Of a stretch of DNA of 43,148 nucleotides, positions 16,062 through 24,907 are shown piece after piece. The position numbers were made by a program, and so were the translations under genes. The notes beneath the pieces were generated by a model. The model was not told where the DNA came from, made no database searches, and worked only from the letters and a program-made list of their open reading frames with translations. Numbering within the stretch: the stretch's first letter is position 1; each line of letters begins with the position of its first letter. The stretch is from Oscillospiraceae bacterium (GTDB lineage Bacteria; Bacillota; Clostridia; Oscillospirales; Acutalibacteraceae), in assembly GCA_022508845.1 (NCBI GenBank), contig JAFLUL010000008.1, positions 1-43,148 on the forward strand. The letters run 5' to 3'.

Positions 16062-16889
16062 TCAGTTTACTATATTAACGTGGATAACGCCCATTCCGCC
16101 TGCTATCTGAACAGAGTTTTCTCCATTGCCGTAAGTACCGTTTGCAGAAAGCTTGCTATTGTTAAAAAAGCAGGCGCCCAATCCTACACCGAAGGAGACG
16201 CTGTAATCTTCCTCTGCCCCAATTAAAGACATATTAACTTCTCCGAAACCCGCGGCTACTGAGCTTTTGCCTTTGAGAACAGCGGAAATTCTTGTTTCTC
16301 CTGCACCGCACTTAAGGTTCAAATTGGATATTTCTCCGCTGTTTATAATAAGCTCTCCCGCTCCTTCCTTGATATTTGCCGAGGATGAAACAGAAATATT
16401 ATCAAACTCTGCACTGCCGGCTCCAAGCTCCATAGAAAGAGAGCCTGCTGAAAGAGAATAAGCCGTTAGCTTGCCGGCGCCGAGTTCAACATCCACCGAA
16501 GAAAAGCTGTATTCATCCGGAACGGTTATTACTACGTTCATTTTTTTGCGTTCGGAGTTGCTTGGGCGGCTGTGGACATTTAGTATTTTCAGCGTATCGC
16601 CCGAGGAAGACACATTAATAACCGAGGCATCATATTCAACGTTAAACTGACTTCCCGAAACAAAAGTAACCGTTCCGGCCGACATAGATATATCGAGATT
16701 TTTCGGTTCGCCTATAAAATTAACGATTTCATCTTCGGATGAAAACGATAAAACTTCCGAAGGATTGTTTAAGAAACTATTATTCCCCTGCGAAACGCTT
16801 CCCCTGCCGAGCAGAAAGGCGATAATGATAAGAAGAACAACAACTATCCCCGCAAGCGCAGCTATAATATATTTTGATTTAATATTCAT
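16062..16889 (-). CDS. DUF4097-like membrane-anchored beta-repeat protein
   Basis: A 275-residue protein with a membrane anchor (residues ~8-30, IIAALAGIVVVLLIIIAFLLG) and an extracytoplasmic beta-helix-like part. Short repeated strands such as LSMELGAGSAEFDNISVS and NLKCGAGETRISAVLKG, with recurring GAG turns, are typical of the DUF4097/LiaG-like putative adhesin family. Its function in this organism is unknown; in other Firmicutes relatives belong to cell-envelope stress loci. Its ATG overlaps the recN stop by four bases, and GGGGGAA precedes it, so it is the last gene of the recN transcription unit. Confidence 0.8.
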   Translation of the reverse strand: MNIKSKYIIAALAGIVVVLLIIIAFLLGRGSVSQGNNSFLNNPSEVLSFSSEDEIVNFIGEPKNLDISMSAGTVTFVSGSQFNVEYDASVINVSSSGDTLKILNVHSRPSNSERKKMNVVITVPDEYSFSSVDVELGAGKLTAYSLSAGSLSMELGAGSAEFDNISVSSSANIKEGAGELIINSGEISNLNLKCGAGETRISAVLKGKSSVAAGFGEVNMSLIGAEEDYSVSFGVGLGACFFNNSKLSANGTYGNGENSVQIAGGMGVIHVNIVN

Positions 16890-18580
16890 ATTGTTCCCCC
16901 TGTTTTCTTTTGTTCGTTTGCTCTGTTTATCATTTCGCTCGCCGATGCGAGCTGACTTTCGGTATAATCGCTTCCGTAGGTTATTCTTGCAAGTTCTTTT
17001 GCGCGCGCGTTTAAATCAAGCGACGTTATTTCTGTAAATGTTTTGCCGTTTTTAACTGACTTGGACAAAAATTTATGTTCATCGGCAAATGCGGCTATCT
17101 GGGCGGAATGGGTAACGCAAAGCACCTGAACATTTTTTGAGAGATAAGAGAGCTTAAGGGCAATTTTACCCGCCGCGCTCCCGGATACGCCCTGATCTAT
17201 CTCGTCAAAAATCAGAGATGACGCACCTTCTGAGCTGCTGAGCACATTCTTTATGGCGAGCATTATTCTTGAAAGCTCGCCGCCGGACGCCACTTTTCCG
17301 AGGGCTTTCGGTTCCTCTCCGGGATTTGCGGAAATCAGAAATTCAACGCTGTCTTTTCCGTTTTCGCCGAGCGGGCTATCCTTTATACTGATAATAAACC
17401 TTGCGTTCGGCATATCGAGAAATTTAAGCTCGTTTTCTATGCAAACGGATAAGGTATTTGCAGCGGCGCACCGTTTTTTTGAGAGGGCCTCCGCTTTTTT
17501 ATTTGTTATCTCGCTCAGTTTTTCATATTCCGCGCTGAGCTTTTCAATTTTTTCCTCGGCAAAAACAATATTGTCCAACTCATTTTCGGCTTCGGCTAAA
17601 AAACTAAGCATTTCATCTTCCGTTTCGCCGTATTTTTTTGACAGCCTGTACAACTGGTCAAGCCGTTCTTCAATTTCTTCAATATTATCTTCATTTTGCG
17701 TTAATTGTCCGAGAACGTCATCTATAACCGATGCCGCGTCAAGCACGCTCTCTTTGGCATTTTCAAGGCTTTCTCCAACAACTCTTAAATCCTTTGCAAC
17801 ATCGGTTACCGAAAAGATATGCCCCGCCGCCCCTGACAAAAGCGAATCAGCTCCGGGAATATCTCCGTCCCCCAAAAGCGCTGAAAGGGCATGGGACAGA
17901 GCCTCAGTGACCTTAAGAGAATTATTTAAAATTGCCTTTTTATGGCGAAGAAGCGAAATTTCTCCGGACTGAACATTTGCCGACCTCAGCTCTTCTATCT
18001 GAAAATTCAGCAAATCGAGCCGCCTTGCCTTATACGCCTCATCAAGAGTCAGAGAGCGAATTTTTTCTTTTATCTTATTAAGCTCTTCAAAGGAACTGAG
18101 AAAATCCGCTTTCTCGTTTTCGGTTTCGGCATATTCATCGAGAAAATAAATATGCTTTTCGCTGTCAAGCAACGCGCCTGAATCGCGCTGTCCGTGAATA
18201 TTTATAAGGCTGAAGGCAATGCTTTTGAGCATTGAAACGGTAACTGATGAGCCGTTTATAAAGCAGGAATTTTTTCCGTCGCGGAAAATTTTGCGTTGAA
18301 GCAGAAGAGTGTTATCCTCCTCCGCGTTTAATCCTGAAGACAGAAGCTTTTCTTTTGTTTCACCGCTTATATCGGTAAACAGCGCGCTTACATATGAAAA
18401 CTCCGAACCGGTTCTTATTATATCCCGAGAGGTCTTTGCCCCTGAAACGGCGTTTATGGAATCAATAAGAATAGACTTACCGGCGCCTGTTTCGCCCGTA
18501 AGGATATTAAGCCCCGAAGAAAAATCAACGCAGGCTTCACTTATTGTTGCTATGTTTTCAATCTGAAGGCGGCTGAGCAT
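16886..18580 (-). CDS. recN: DNA repair ATPase RecN
   Basis: A 564-residue SMC-like protein acting early in double-strand break repair. Seen: N-terminal LQIENIATISE and Walker A GETGAGKSILID, a central coiled coil (about residues 160-380), and the C-terminal half with the ABC-like signature ASGGELSRIMLAIK, Walker B SLIFDEIDQGVSG and VTHSAQIAAFAD. Length is normal for RecN. It follows argR directly, as in many Firmicutes. Confidence 0.97.
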   Translation of the reverse strand: MLSRLQIENIATISEACVDFSSGLNILTGETGAGKSILIDSINAVSGAKTSRDIIRTGSEFSYVSALFTDISGETKEKLLSSGLNAEEDNTLLLQRKIFRDGKNSCFINGSSVTVSMLKSIAFSLINIHGQRDSGALLDSEKHIYFLDEYAETENEKADFLSSFEELNKIKEKIRSLTLDEAYKARRLDLLNFQIEELRSANVQSGEISLLRHKKAILNNSLKVTEALSHALSALLGDGDIPGADSLLSGAAGHIFSVTDVAKDLRVVGESLENAKESVLDAASVIDDVLGQLTQNEDNIEEIEERLDQLYRLSKKYGETEDEMLSFLAEAENELDNIVFAEEKIEKLSAEYEKLSEITNKKAEALSKKRCAAANTLSVCIENELKFLDMPNARFIISIKDSPLGENGKDSVEFLISANPGEEPKALGKVASGGELSRIMLAIKNVLSSSEGASSLIFDEIDQGVSGSAAGKIALKLSYLSKNVQVLCVTHSAQIAAFADEHKFLSKSVKNGKTFTEITSLDLNARAKELARITYGSDYTESQLASASEMINRANEQKKTGGTI

Positions 18581-18583
18581 ATT

Positions 18584-19036
18584 TTATTCCCCTAAAATAA
18601 AATCAAGCTTTTCTTTAACCTGCTTTGCGGCGTTTTCGGTATAGCACAGCACAAATATAGTATCATCGCCGGCAAGCGTTCCGGCAATGCTCTCAAGTCC
18701 CAATGAATCAATTGCAGCACATGCCGCCTGAGCGGTTCCGGCATTGCACTTTATAACAACGGTGTTCATGGCTACGTCCGTGTAAACAACCGAACCTGTA
18801 AGTATGGACATATATCTGTTTTTGCTTGCTTCGGCAGTCTGCTCGGGAAGATCATATCTATATCCCCCGAGGGCATCGGACTTTTTAACTATACCCATCT
18901 CTTTAACATCTCTTGAAACAGTTGCCTGGGTTGCGTTCATCCCGAGAGATAAGAGCATATTCAAAAGATCCTCTTGGGTGCTTATCTTGTTTTCGGCTAT
19001 AATTTTGGAAATAAGTGTCTGTCTTTCTTTTTTCAT
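18584..19036 (-). CDS. argR: Arginine repressor ArgR/AhrC
   Basis: A 150-residue protein from ATG 19036, preferred over an in-frame TTG at 19039, with GAGG 8 bases upstream. ArgR hexamers repress arginine biosynthesis when arginine is bound. Seen: N-terminal winged helix with ATQATVSRDVKEMGI, and the C-terminal oligomerisation and arginine-binding domain with GTAQAACAAIDSL and GTLAGDDTIFVL. No arginine biosynthesis genes are in the window. Its place between nadK and recN is the usual Firmicute context. Confidence 0.96.
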   Translation of the reverse strand: MKKERQTLISKIIAENKISTQEDLLNMLLSLGMNATQATVSRDVKEMGIVKKSDALGGYRYDLPEQTAEASKNRYMSILTGSVVYTDVAMNTVVIKCNAGTAQAACAAIDSLGLESIAGTLAGDDTIFVLCYTENAAKQVKEKLDFILGE

Positions 19037-19046
19037 CAAAATATCC

Positions 19047-19907
19047 TCATTTGTTTCTAATTGTCTTTTTATTTAATACATCAATAAAGTTATCGGATTT
19101 AACGGTTATGAACTGAGCGGATATATCCGATTTTTTTATTTCCATAAAACAGTTTTCTTTTAGAGGAACGGTTTTTTCGCCGTCACACGAATAGCAGATA
19201 TCCGTTCCCTCTGTTTTCTCTCTTCCGCGCACGGTAAACACCGTGTCCGCTGAAAAAATATACGGTCTGAACGCCAGCGAATGGGGGCATATTGCGGTTA
19301 AGAGCAGAGCTTCAAGCGTTGGCTCAACTATAGGGCCTCCCGCCGACATTGAATAGGCGGTTGAGCCGGTTGGAGTTGCAAATATAATACCGTCGGCAAT
19401 ATAGTCGGCAATGGGCTTTTCGTTTGCCCTTACGCTGAGGTCGACAAGACCTATCTTTTGTCCTCTGCAAAAAACTATATCGTTTACGCAAAGCTCGGTT
19501 TTGATGAGCCTTCCGCAATCAAAGAGCGAAGCCTGCAAAAGCATACGGTTTTGAATCGTATAGTCACCGGAAACAATACGGGATAAGAGAGGGATATCCT
19601 CGCTGTCTATCCCGCAGAGATATGCTAAGTTTCCCGCGTTTACTCCGAGAATCTTTTTCCCGTTTACGGCGGCCTTTTTTGACGCCCTTATAACTGAGCC
19701 GTCGCCTCCAACGGGTAAAACGATATCGGCCAGCGGTATAAGTTCATTTTCTGATATAAAACGGCAGTATTTTATATCAGAAAACTCATTTTCAAGAGAT
19801 TCGCTCAAATAAATCTCAACTCCGAGCTTATTCAGCTCTTCCAAAAGGAGCAGAGTTACTCCGCGAGCTTTTTCTCTTGTTAAATTCGGAATTACAGCAG
19901 CTTTCAT
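19047..19907 (-). CDS. nadK: NAD kinase
   Basis: A 286-residue ATP-NAD kinase, making NADP. Seen: the nucleotide motif LPVGGDGSVIRASK near residue 68, NAGNLAYLCGID, and the NAD-binding block DGIIFATPTGSTAYSMSAGGPIV near residue 170 (TPTGSTAYSMSAGGP). Length is typical. AATGAGGT just inside the end of tlyA is its ribosome site. The place in the dxs-tlyA-nadK-argR-recN order is common in Clostridia. Confidence 0.96.
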   Translation of the reverse strand: MKAAVIPNLTREKARGVTLLLLEELNKLGVEIYLSESLENEFSDIKYCRFISENELIPLADIVLPVGGDGSVIRASKKAAVNGKKILGVNAGNLAYLCGIDSEDIPLLSRIVSGDYTIQNRMLLQASLFDCGRLIKTELCVNDIVFCRGQKIGLVDLSVRANEKPIADYIADGIIFATPTGSTAYSMSAGGPIVEPTLEALLLTAICPHSLAFRPYIFSADTVFTVRGREKTEGTDICYSCDGEKTVPLKENCFMEIKKSDISAQFITVKSDNFIDVLNKKTIRNK

Positions 19908-19915
19908 AGTTTACC

Positions 19916-20716
19916 TCATTTATCCAAACAGGCGTGAGAGCTTTCAACAACACTTTCGGGGGAAAAAACTATACTCTCTCCTTCTCCTTTGGCAATATAC
20001 AGCAGATATTCAATATTCCCCTCAGGACCCTTTATCGGAGAAAAATCAAGTCCTCGTATAATAAATCCGATTTCTGCAGCGAAATCGCATATATTTTTAA
20101 CTACCTCTATATGAGTATTCTTTTCGCGGACAACGCCCTTTTTGCCTACCCTTTCTCTTCCGGCTTCAAACTGAGGCTTTATAAGGCAGACGCACTCTCC
20201 CGTTTCGGACAAGAATTCATATGCAACGGGAAGAACCAGCTTAAGAGAAATAAAAGCAACGTCAACAGACGCAAAATCGAGCTTTTCGCTCACCTGCTCT
20301 TTTGTTAGATATCTTATATTTGTGCGCTCTAAATTAACAACTCTTTCATCGTTTCTGAGTTTCCAGGCAAGCTGACCGTAGCCAACATCAACCGCATAAA
20401 CTTTTTTTGCGCCGTTTTGCAGCATACAGTCGGTAAAGCCTCCGGTTGAAGCGCCTATATCCATACATATTTTATCTTTTAGGTCGAGAGTAAACACCTG
20501 GACGGCCTTTTTAAGCTTATGACCTCCGCGGCTTACAAACTCTGAGCCGCCTCTGACTTCAATCTTATCGTCGGGCTTAACGGTATCTCCCGGCTTTAAC
20601 GCCTTTTGCGAATTTACAAAAACCTGCCCCGCCATAACAGCCGCGCGAGCCTTTTCGCGGCTATCGAAATAGTTTTCCTCGGTTAAATATATATCAAGTC
20701 TTTTCTTTTCGGCCAT
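19916..20716 (-). CDS. tlyA: TlyA-family rRNA 2'-O-methyltransferase
   Basis: A 266-residue protein with an N-terminal S4 RNA-binding domain (residues ~4-60, KKRLDIYL ... SREKARAAVMAGQVFVN) and an FtsJ-like methyltransferase domain (about 62-250, SRGGHKLKKA, DIGASTGGFTDCML, VDVGYGQLAW). TlyA proteins methylate ribose in 16S and 23S rRNA and are often annotated as hemolysins, a label not well supported for most members. It follows dxs by 3 bases. Confidence 0.94.
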   Translation of the reverse strand: MAEKKRLDIYLTEENYFDSREKARAAVMAGQVFVNSQKALKPGDTVKPDDKIEVRGGSEFVSRGGHKLKKAVQVFTLDLKDKICMDIGASTGGFTDCMLQNGAKKVYAVDVGYGQLAWKLRNDERVVNLERTNIRYLTKEQVSEKLDFASVDVAFISLKLVLPVAYEFLSETGECVCLIKPQFEAGRERVGKKGVVREKNTHIEVVKNICDFAAEIGFIIRGLDFSPIKGPEGNIEYLLYIAKGEGESIVFSPESVVESSHACLDK

Positions 20717-20719
20717 ATC

Positions 20720-22567
20720 TCAGCCTTCCTCTATAATTTCGGTTATACCGGCGGCGTTAAGCTTATATTCTCCGAGCAGTCCCGAAACGGTGTCCTGCTG
20801 CACAAACTGCCCTTCAACCCCGATATTTTTATATGTTCCGTTAAAGCCATACTTAAAAAGCTTATCGGCAAAGGTTTCGCCTATGCCGCCGAAACGCTGA
20901 CCTTCTTCAAAAAAGAATATCTTTTTCGCATTCATAGCGCATAAAACCGCAGCCTTAGGCACAGGCTTTATTCTGTGAAGCTTAACGATATTGACATTGC
21001 CGAGCTTTTTTGCCGCTTTGCAGGCCTCTGCAAAGCATCTGCCGTATGTAACTATACAGATTTGCGCGCTGCCGTCACCATAGCTCTGCCAGTCCTCCCC
21101 GTTATAAACATAGTCCTCCGGAAGAGCAGGCTCAACGCCTCGGGGATATCTTATAGCAACGCTGCCTTCGGTTTTATAAAGGGCCTTATAAAAGCTGTTT
21201 TGCAGTTCCTCAAAGGAGGCGGGCGAATAAACGGATATATCGGGAATGGAATTCAAAAATGCCGCATCAAACAGACCGTGGTGAGATTCGCCGTCATCGC
21301 CTACAAACCCGGCTCTGTCTACAGCAAAAATGATTTTAAGCTGCTGCATAGCACAGTCGTGGATTATCTGATCGTAAGCCCGCTGCAAAAAAGTTGAATA
21401 CACTGCAAAAACCGGGAGCATTCCTCCCCGTGAGAGTCCGGAAGCAAAGGTTACGGCGTGCTGCTCGGCTATACCAACGTCAAAAAATCTTGAGGGAAAG
21501 CGTTCGGAAAAATTCTTAAGTCCCGTGCCGAGAGCCATAGCGGCAGTTATACAGCAAATCCTTTTATCCTTTTCGGCGGCGCAGGTGATAAATTCTCCGA
21601 AAACATCGGAAAAACTCTTCCCGCTGAGCTTTTTTTCACCCGAAACAATATCAAACGCCGAAATACCGTGAAACACATCGGGACTTTTTTCGGCAAGCTC
21701 ATAGCCCTTACCCTTAACTGTGTTTATATGGAGAATAACAGGGTAATTTGCCTCAACCGCACCTTTAAGAGCGTCGGTAAGATTGGGAATACTGTGTCCG
21801 TTTATAGGCCCCATATACCGAAAGCCCATATCTTCAAACATCGTGCTCTTATAAATCCTGTTTTTAAGACTCGTTTTAAGATTGAAAATAGCCTTTGCCA
21901 GTTTTTTTCCTATAACGGGGATATGGTTCAGCACATCCTCGGTTTTTGCCTTAAGGCGAAAATAGCGGGGATTTGCCCTTATCATAGCAAAATATTTTGC
22001 CAACGCACCAACATTTTTTGATATTGACATATCGTTATCGTTTAAGATAACTATGAGCTTTGTGCCTGTGCCGGAATGGCCTGCGTTGTTTAGAGCCTCA
22101 TATACCATACCGCCGGTAAATGCGCCGTCTCCAACAACGGCTATAACATAGTTCTTTTTATTTTTTAGCTTGTTTGCCTGAGCAATTCCGTAGGCCGCGG
22201 AGAGGGCAACGCTTGAATGACCGCCCGAAAAGATATCATGCTCGCTCTCATAGCGTCTTGTAAAGCCCGAGATGCCTCCGGGCATTCTGAGCGTTTCAAA
22301 GTTTTCGAATCTGCCGGTCAGCATTTTATGCGCGTAGCATTGATGCCCGACATCCCAAACTATTTTATCATTCGGTGAATCAAAAACCCGGTGAAGGGCA
22401 ATGGTGAGTTCCACCACACCCAAATTTGAGGCGAGATGTCCTCCGCTCTTTGAAACGGTGGTTATCATTTTATTGCGAATTTCCTCAGCCAGAATTGTAA
22501 GCTCCTCATCGGAGAGTTTTTTTATATCGGCGGGAGAAGTTATGCGGGAAAAAAATTTATAGTCCAA
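20720..22567 (-). CDS. dxs: 1-deoxy-D-xylulose-5-phosphate synthase
   Basis: A 615-residue TPP enzyme joining pyruvate and glyceraldehyde-3-phosphate, the first step of the non-mevalonate isoprenoid pathway. Seen: SGGHLASNLGVVELT, WDVGHQCYAHKMLTGR, TPP/Mg motif VVGDGAFTGGMVYEALNNAG (GDGAFTGG ... NN), ILNDNDMSIS, transketolase middle domain DVGIAEQHAVTFASGLS, and a C-terminal domain. The start is a TTG at 22567 with GGAGG six bases upstream; no in-frame ATG serves better. It depends on TPP, which links it to the thiamine genes here. Confidence 0.97.
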   Translation of the reverse strand: MDYKFFSRITSPADIKKLSDEELTILAEEIRNKMITTVSKSGGHLASNLGVVELTIALHRVFDSPNDKIVWDVGHQCYAHKMLTGRFENFETLRMPGGISGFTRRYESEHDIFSGGHSSVALSAAYGIAQANKLKNKKNYVIAVVGDGAFTGGMVYEALNNAGHSGTGTKLIVILNDNDMSISKNVGALAKYFAMIRANPRYFRLKAKTEDVLNHIPVIGKKLAKAIFNLKTSLKNRIYKSTMFEDMGFRYMGPINGHSIPNLTDALKGAVEANYPVILHINTVKGKGYELAEKSPDVFHGISAFDIVSGEKKLSGKSFSDVFGEFITCAAEKDKRICCITAAMALGTGLKNFSERFPSRFFDVGIAEQHAVTFASGLSRGGMLPVFAVYSTFLQRAYDQIIHDCAMQQLKIIFAVDRAGFVGDDGESHHGLFDAAFLNSIPDISVYSPASFEELQNSFYKALYKTEGSVAIRYPRGVEPALPEDYVYNGEDWQSYGDGSAQICIVTYGRCFAEACKAAKKLGNVNIVKLHRIKPVPKAAVLCAMNAKKIFFFEEGQRFGGIGETFADKLFKYGFNGTYKNIGVEGQFVQQDTVSGLLGEYKLNAAGITEIIEEG

Positions 22568-22585
22568 AGCATTCCTCCGAGAAAA

Positions 22586-23440
22586 CTATTTTTTTCTTTT
22601 TAACAGCCCCAGAGCAAAATCGCGAAGCTCATCGGCGTTTTGAAACGCGCTGAGGGAGTCAACAGCTTTTTTGGTGAAATCGGCGGCAAGAGAGCTTGCT
22701 TTTTCGATTCCGAAAACCGATACATAAGTGGACTTGCCGTTTAATATGTCGCTGTTGTTTTCATCGTTATATTCTAGAATATCATCGGTTATCTGAAACG
22801 CAAGCCCTAAATTTCTTGCAAAATCGCGGGCCGCATTTATTTTTTCGCTGCCGGCAGAAGCGGCAATGCAGCCCAAAACGCAGGCCGCCTCTATAAGAGC
22901 GCCGGTTTTAAGACTGTCCATAGTAAATAGGACTTCGGGCGAGGCCTCCTTATTTTCATACATAAGGTCAATATACTGTCCGCCCACCATACCGGAAGCT
23001 CCAGCTAAAGCCGACAGCTCTTTTACTGCCGAAAGGCACTGCGAGGCTGTTACCTCTGCGCTTTCTTGGGCGAGAGCTAAAATATGAAACGCGTGGGTCA
23101 AAAGGGCGTCACCCGCCAGAAGAGCGTTTGCTTCGCCGAATTTTTTATGAGAGGACAGTCTTCCCCTGCGGAAATCATCGTTGTCCATACAGGGGAGATC
23201 GTCGTGAATAAGCGAATATGCATGGATATATTCAACCGCAGCGGCAAAATAAAGGGCGTTTTCGGCTTTTCCTCCGGCGGCTCTGCAAAACATTAGGCAT
23301 AAAAGAGGTCTTACCCGCTTTCCTCCGCTCTCAAGGGAATAAATCAGCATTTCATTTACACCCTGCGTTTCTGCGCTCAGCGCGGGCAAACAGCTTTTTA
23401 CGGTATATTCAATGTCTTCAATTATTTTCTCATTCATCAT
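22586..23440 (-). CDS. ispA: Polyprenyl diphosphate synthase (farnesyl type)
   Basis: A 284-residue trans-prenyl synthase, condensing isopentenyl diphosphate with allylic diphosphates, probably to farnesyl diphosphate. Seen: GGKRVRPLLCLM, first Asp-rich motif DDLPCMDNDDFRRG, and the second DDILEYNDENNSD (degenerate spacing, as common in IspA). Two adjacent in-frame ATGs (23440, 23437) follow GGAG. It overlaps the xseB end by 11 bp and precedes dxs, the usual arrangement. Confidence 0.95.
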   Translation of the reverse strand: MMNEKIIEDIEYTVKSCLPALSAETQGVNEMLIYSLESGGKRVRPLLCLMFCRAAGGKAENALYFAAAVEYIHAYSLIHDDLPCMDNDDFRRGRLSSHKKFGEANALLAGDALLTHAFHILALAQESAEVTASQCLSAVKELSALAGASGMVGGQYIDLMYENKEASPEVLFTMDSLKTGALIEAACVLGCIAASAGSEKINAARDFARNLGLAFQITDDILEYNDENNSDILNGKSTYVSVFGIEKASSLAADFTKKAVDSLSAFQNADELRDFALGLLKRKK

Positions 23441-23621
23441 TTTTCTCCGATGAAGTAAGTTTTGTTATTTTCAGCTCGGCATTTTTTAGAGCTTCATCGC
23501 AGAAATGAGCCAAGGATGCTCCTTCTTCAAACAGCTTTACCGATTCATCAAGCGTTTTTCCGCCCTTTTCAAGCTCATTTACTATTTCTTCAAGCCTTTT
23601 AATTGCCTGTTCGTATGTCAT
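23430..23621 (-). CDS. xseB: Exodeoxyribonuclease VII small subunit
   Basis: About 63 residues from ATG 23621, which has AAGGAAG upstream; the frame is open to 23672 but that stretch lies inside xseA. Seen: the family pattern MTYEQAIKRLEEIVNELE, SVKLFEEGASL and CDEALKNAELKITKL. The small subunit binds the large subunit XseA in helical bundles and is needed for activity. It overlaps xseA by 23 bp and ispA by 11 bp. Confidence 0.94.
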   Translation of the reverse strand: MTYEQAIKRLEEIVNELEKGGKTLDESVKLFEEGASLAHFCDEALKNAELKITKLTSSEKNDE

Positions 23622-24900
23622 AGCTTTCTTCCTTTTTATATATTTCTTCAACTCTGCACTTAAGACGGCCATCTGACATTAAAACCGTGATACAGTCGTC
23701 TATATTTATTTCCTTTGCGCGCTGTATTACCGTTTCGTTTCTTTCAACGGCGGCATAGCCTCTGAGCAGCACCGCGAGGGGATCAAGCCTTTTAAGCGAG
23801 GTCACGTTTTTTGTAAAACACAGCCTTTGGGCGTTTAAATAACTGTCAACATATCTGTTTAAGCTATCCTGCGCCGTTTTTTTGCGCTCGGAATTTCTTT
23901 TAATAACCAACGCGCTTTGCTCATAAAGAGCGTTTTTCAGTCTTTCAATCCTGTGTTTTTCGCTGTCAAACGCACCTTTCGCATCTGAAAACGAACGCTT
24001 TGCGGTTAAAATATTAAGATAAGCCCGATTTTCCTTTATAATCCCCGAAAATGCGGAATAAAGATTAAAGGTAAGTCCCTCAAGAGAATGGGTGAGGGAA
24101 ATAATATCGGGAGTTGCAAGCTCCGCCGCCGCGCTCGGAGTTGGGGCGCGAACATCGCTCACAAAATCGCATATTGTAAAATCCGTTTCGTGTCCTACCG
24201 CCGAAATAACGGGGATATAGCTCTTATATACTGCAAAAGCGAGAGCTTCATCGTTAAAGCACCACAGATCCTCCGCGCTGCCTCCTCCCCTGCCCACTAT
24301 GAGCACATCGGCAAGGCGTTCGCGGTTAAAACGCTCTATGGCGTTAACTATTTCTCCCGCGGCGGAATTTCCCTGAACGGTAACTCCCGCAATTATAACC
24401 TCGCAGAGGGGATATCTTCTGCCGATGATATTGAGAATGTCCTGAAGAGCCGCACCGTTTGGTGAGGTTATAACTCCGATTCTTTTTGGAAACGCGGGAA
24501 GAGGTTTTTTATGAGAAGGATGGAACCATCCCTTTTCCTCAAGCCGCTTTTTTAGCTGCTCAAAGGCAAACGCCAGTTCTCCCGCGCCGTCCGGTTGCAA
24601 TTCCTTAACATACAGCTGATAAACTCCGTCACGTTCAAAAACACTCACCCTGCCAACGGCAATAACCTTCATACCGTTTTCGAGCTTAAATCGCAGACGT
24701 GAGGCCTCTCTTGCGAACATAACGGCTTTTATTCCGGAATATTCGTCCTTAAGCGAAAAATATATATGTCCGCTTTTATAGTGCGGCGATAAATTTGAAA
24801 TTTCGCCCGACAAAATGACCGAGGCAAAGCTCAAATCAGAGTCGAACATCTTTTTGATATAGATATTCAGTTGTGAAACTGTTATAACTGGTAAATTCAT
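23599..24900 (-). CDS. xseA: Exodeoxyribonuclease VII large subunit
   Basis: A 433-residue enzyme degrading single-stranded DNA, active with XseB. Seen: an N-terminal OB-fold (residues ~1-100, VSQLNIYIKKMF, LSGEISNLSPHYKSGHIYFSLKD), the catalytic domain with PKRIGVITSPNGAALQDI, VGRGGGSAEDLWCFNDE, SAVGHETDFTICDFVSDVRAPTPSAAAEL, and a long helical C-terminal region. Length matches the family. It is tightly packed between the TsaD-like gene and xseB. Confidence 0.96.
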   Translation of the reverse strand: MNLPVITVSQLNIYIKKMFDSDLSFASVILSGEISNLSPHYKSGHIYFSLKDEYSGIKAVMFAREASRLRFKLENGMKVIAVGRVSVFERDGVYQLYVKELQPDGAGELAFAFEQLKKRLEEKGWFHPSHKKPLPAFPKRIGVITSPNGAALQDILNIIGRRYPLCEVIIAGVTVQGNSAAGEIVNAIERFNRERLADVLIVGRGGGSAEDLWCFNDEALAFAVYKSYIPVISAVGHETDFTICDFVSDVRAPTPSAAAELATPDIISLTHSLEGLTFNLYSAFSGIIKENRAYLNILTAKRSFSDAKGAFDSEKHRIERLKNALYEQSALVIKRNSERKKTAQDSLNRYVDSYLNAQRLCFTKNVTSLKRLDPLAVLLRGYAAVERNETVIQRAKEINIDDCITVLMSDGRLKCRVEEIYKKEESYDIRTGN

Positions 24901-24907
24901 AGCTTAA

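Noticed and set aside
17253..17972. 239-residue open frame on the plus strand opposite recN
   Set aside because: It is the Ser/Phe-rich antisense shadow of a strongly supported RecN coding region, with no ribosome site or family motif.
23622..23672. Longer xseB start at 23672
   Set aside because: The upstream part lies inside xseA, has no ribosome site and is not family-like; ATG 23621 has AAGGAAG.
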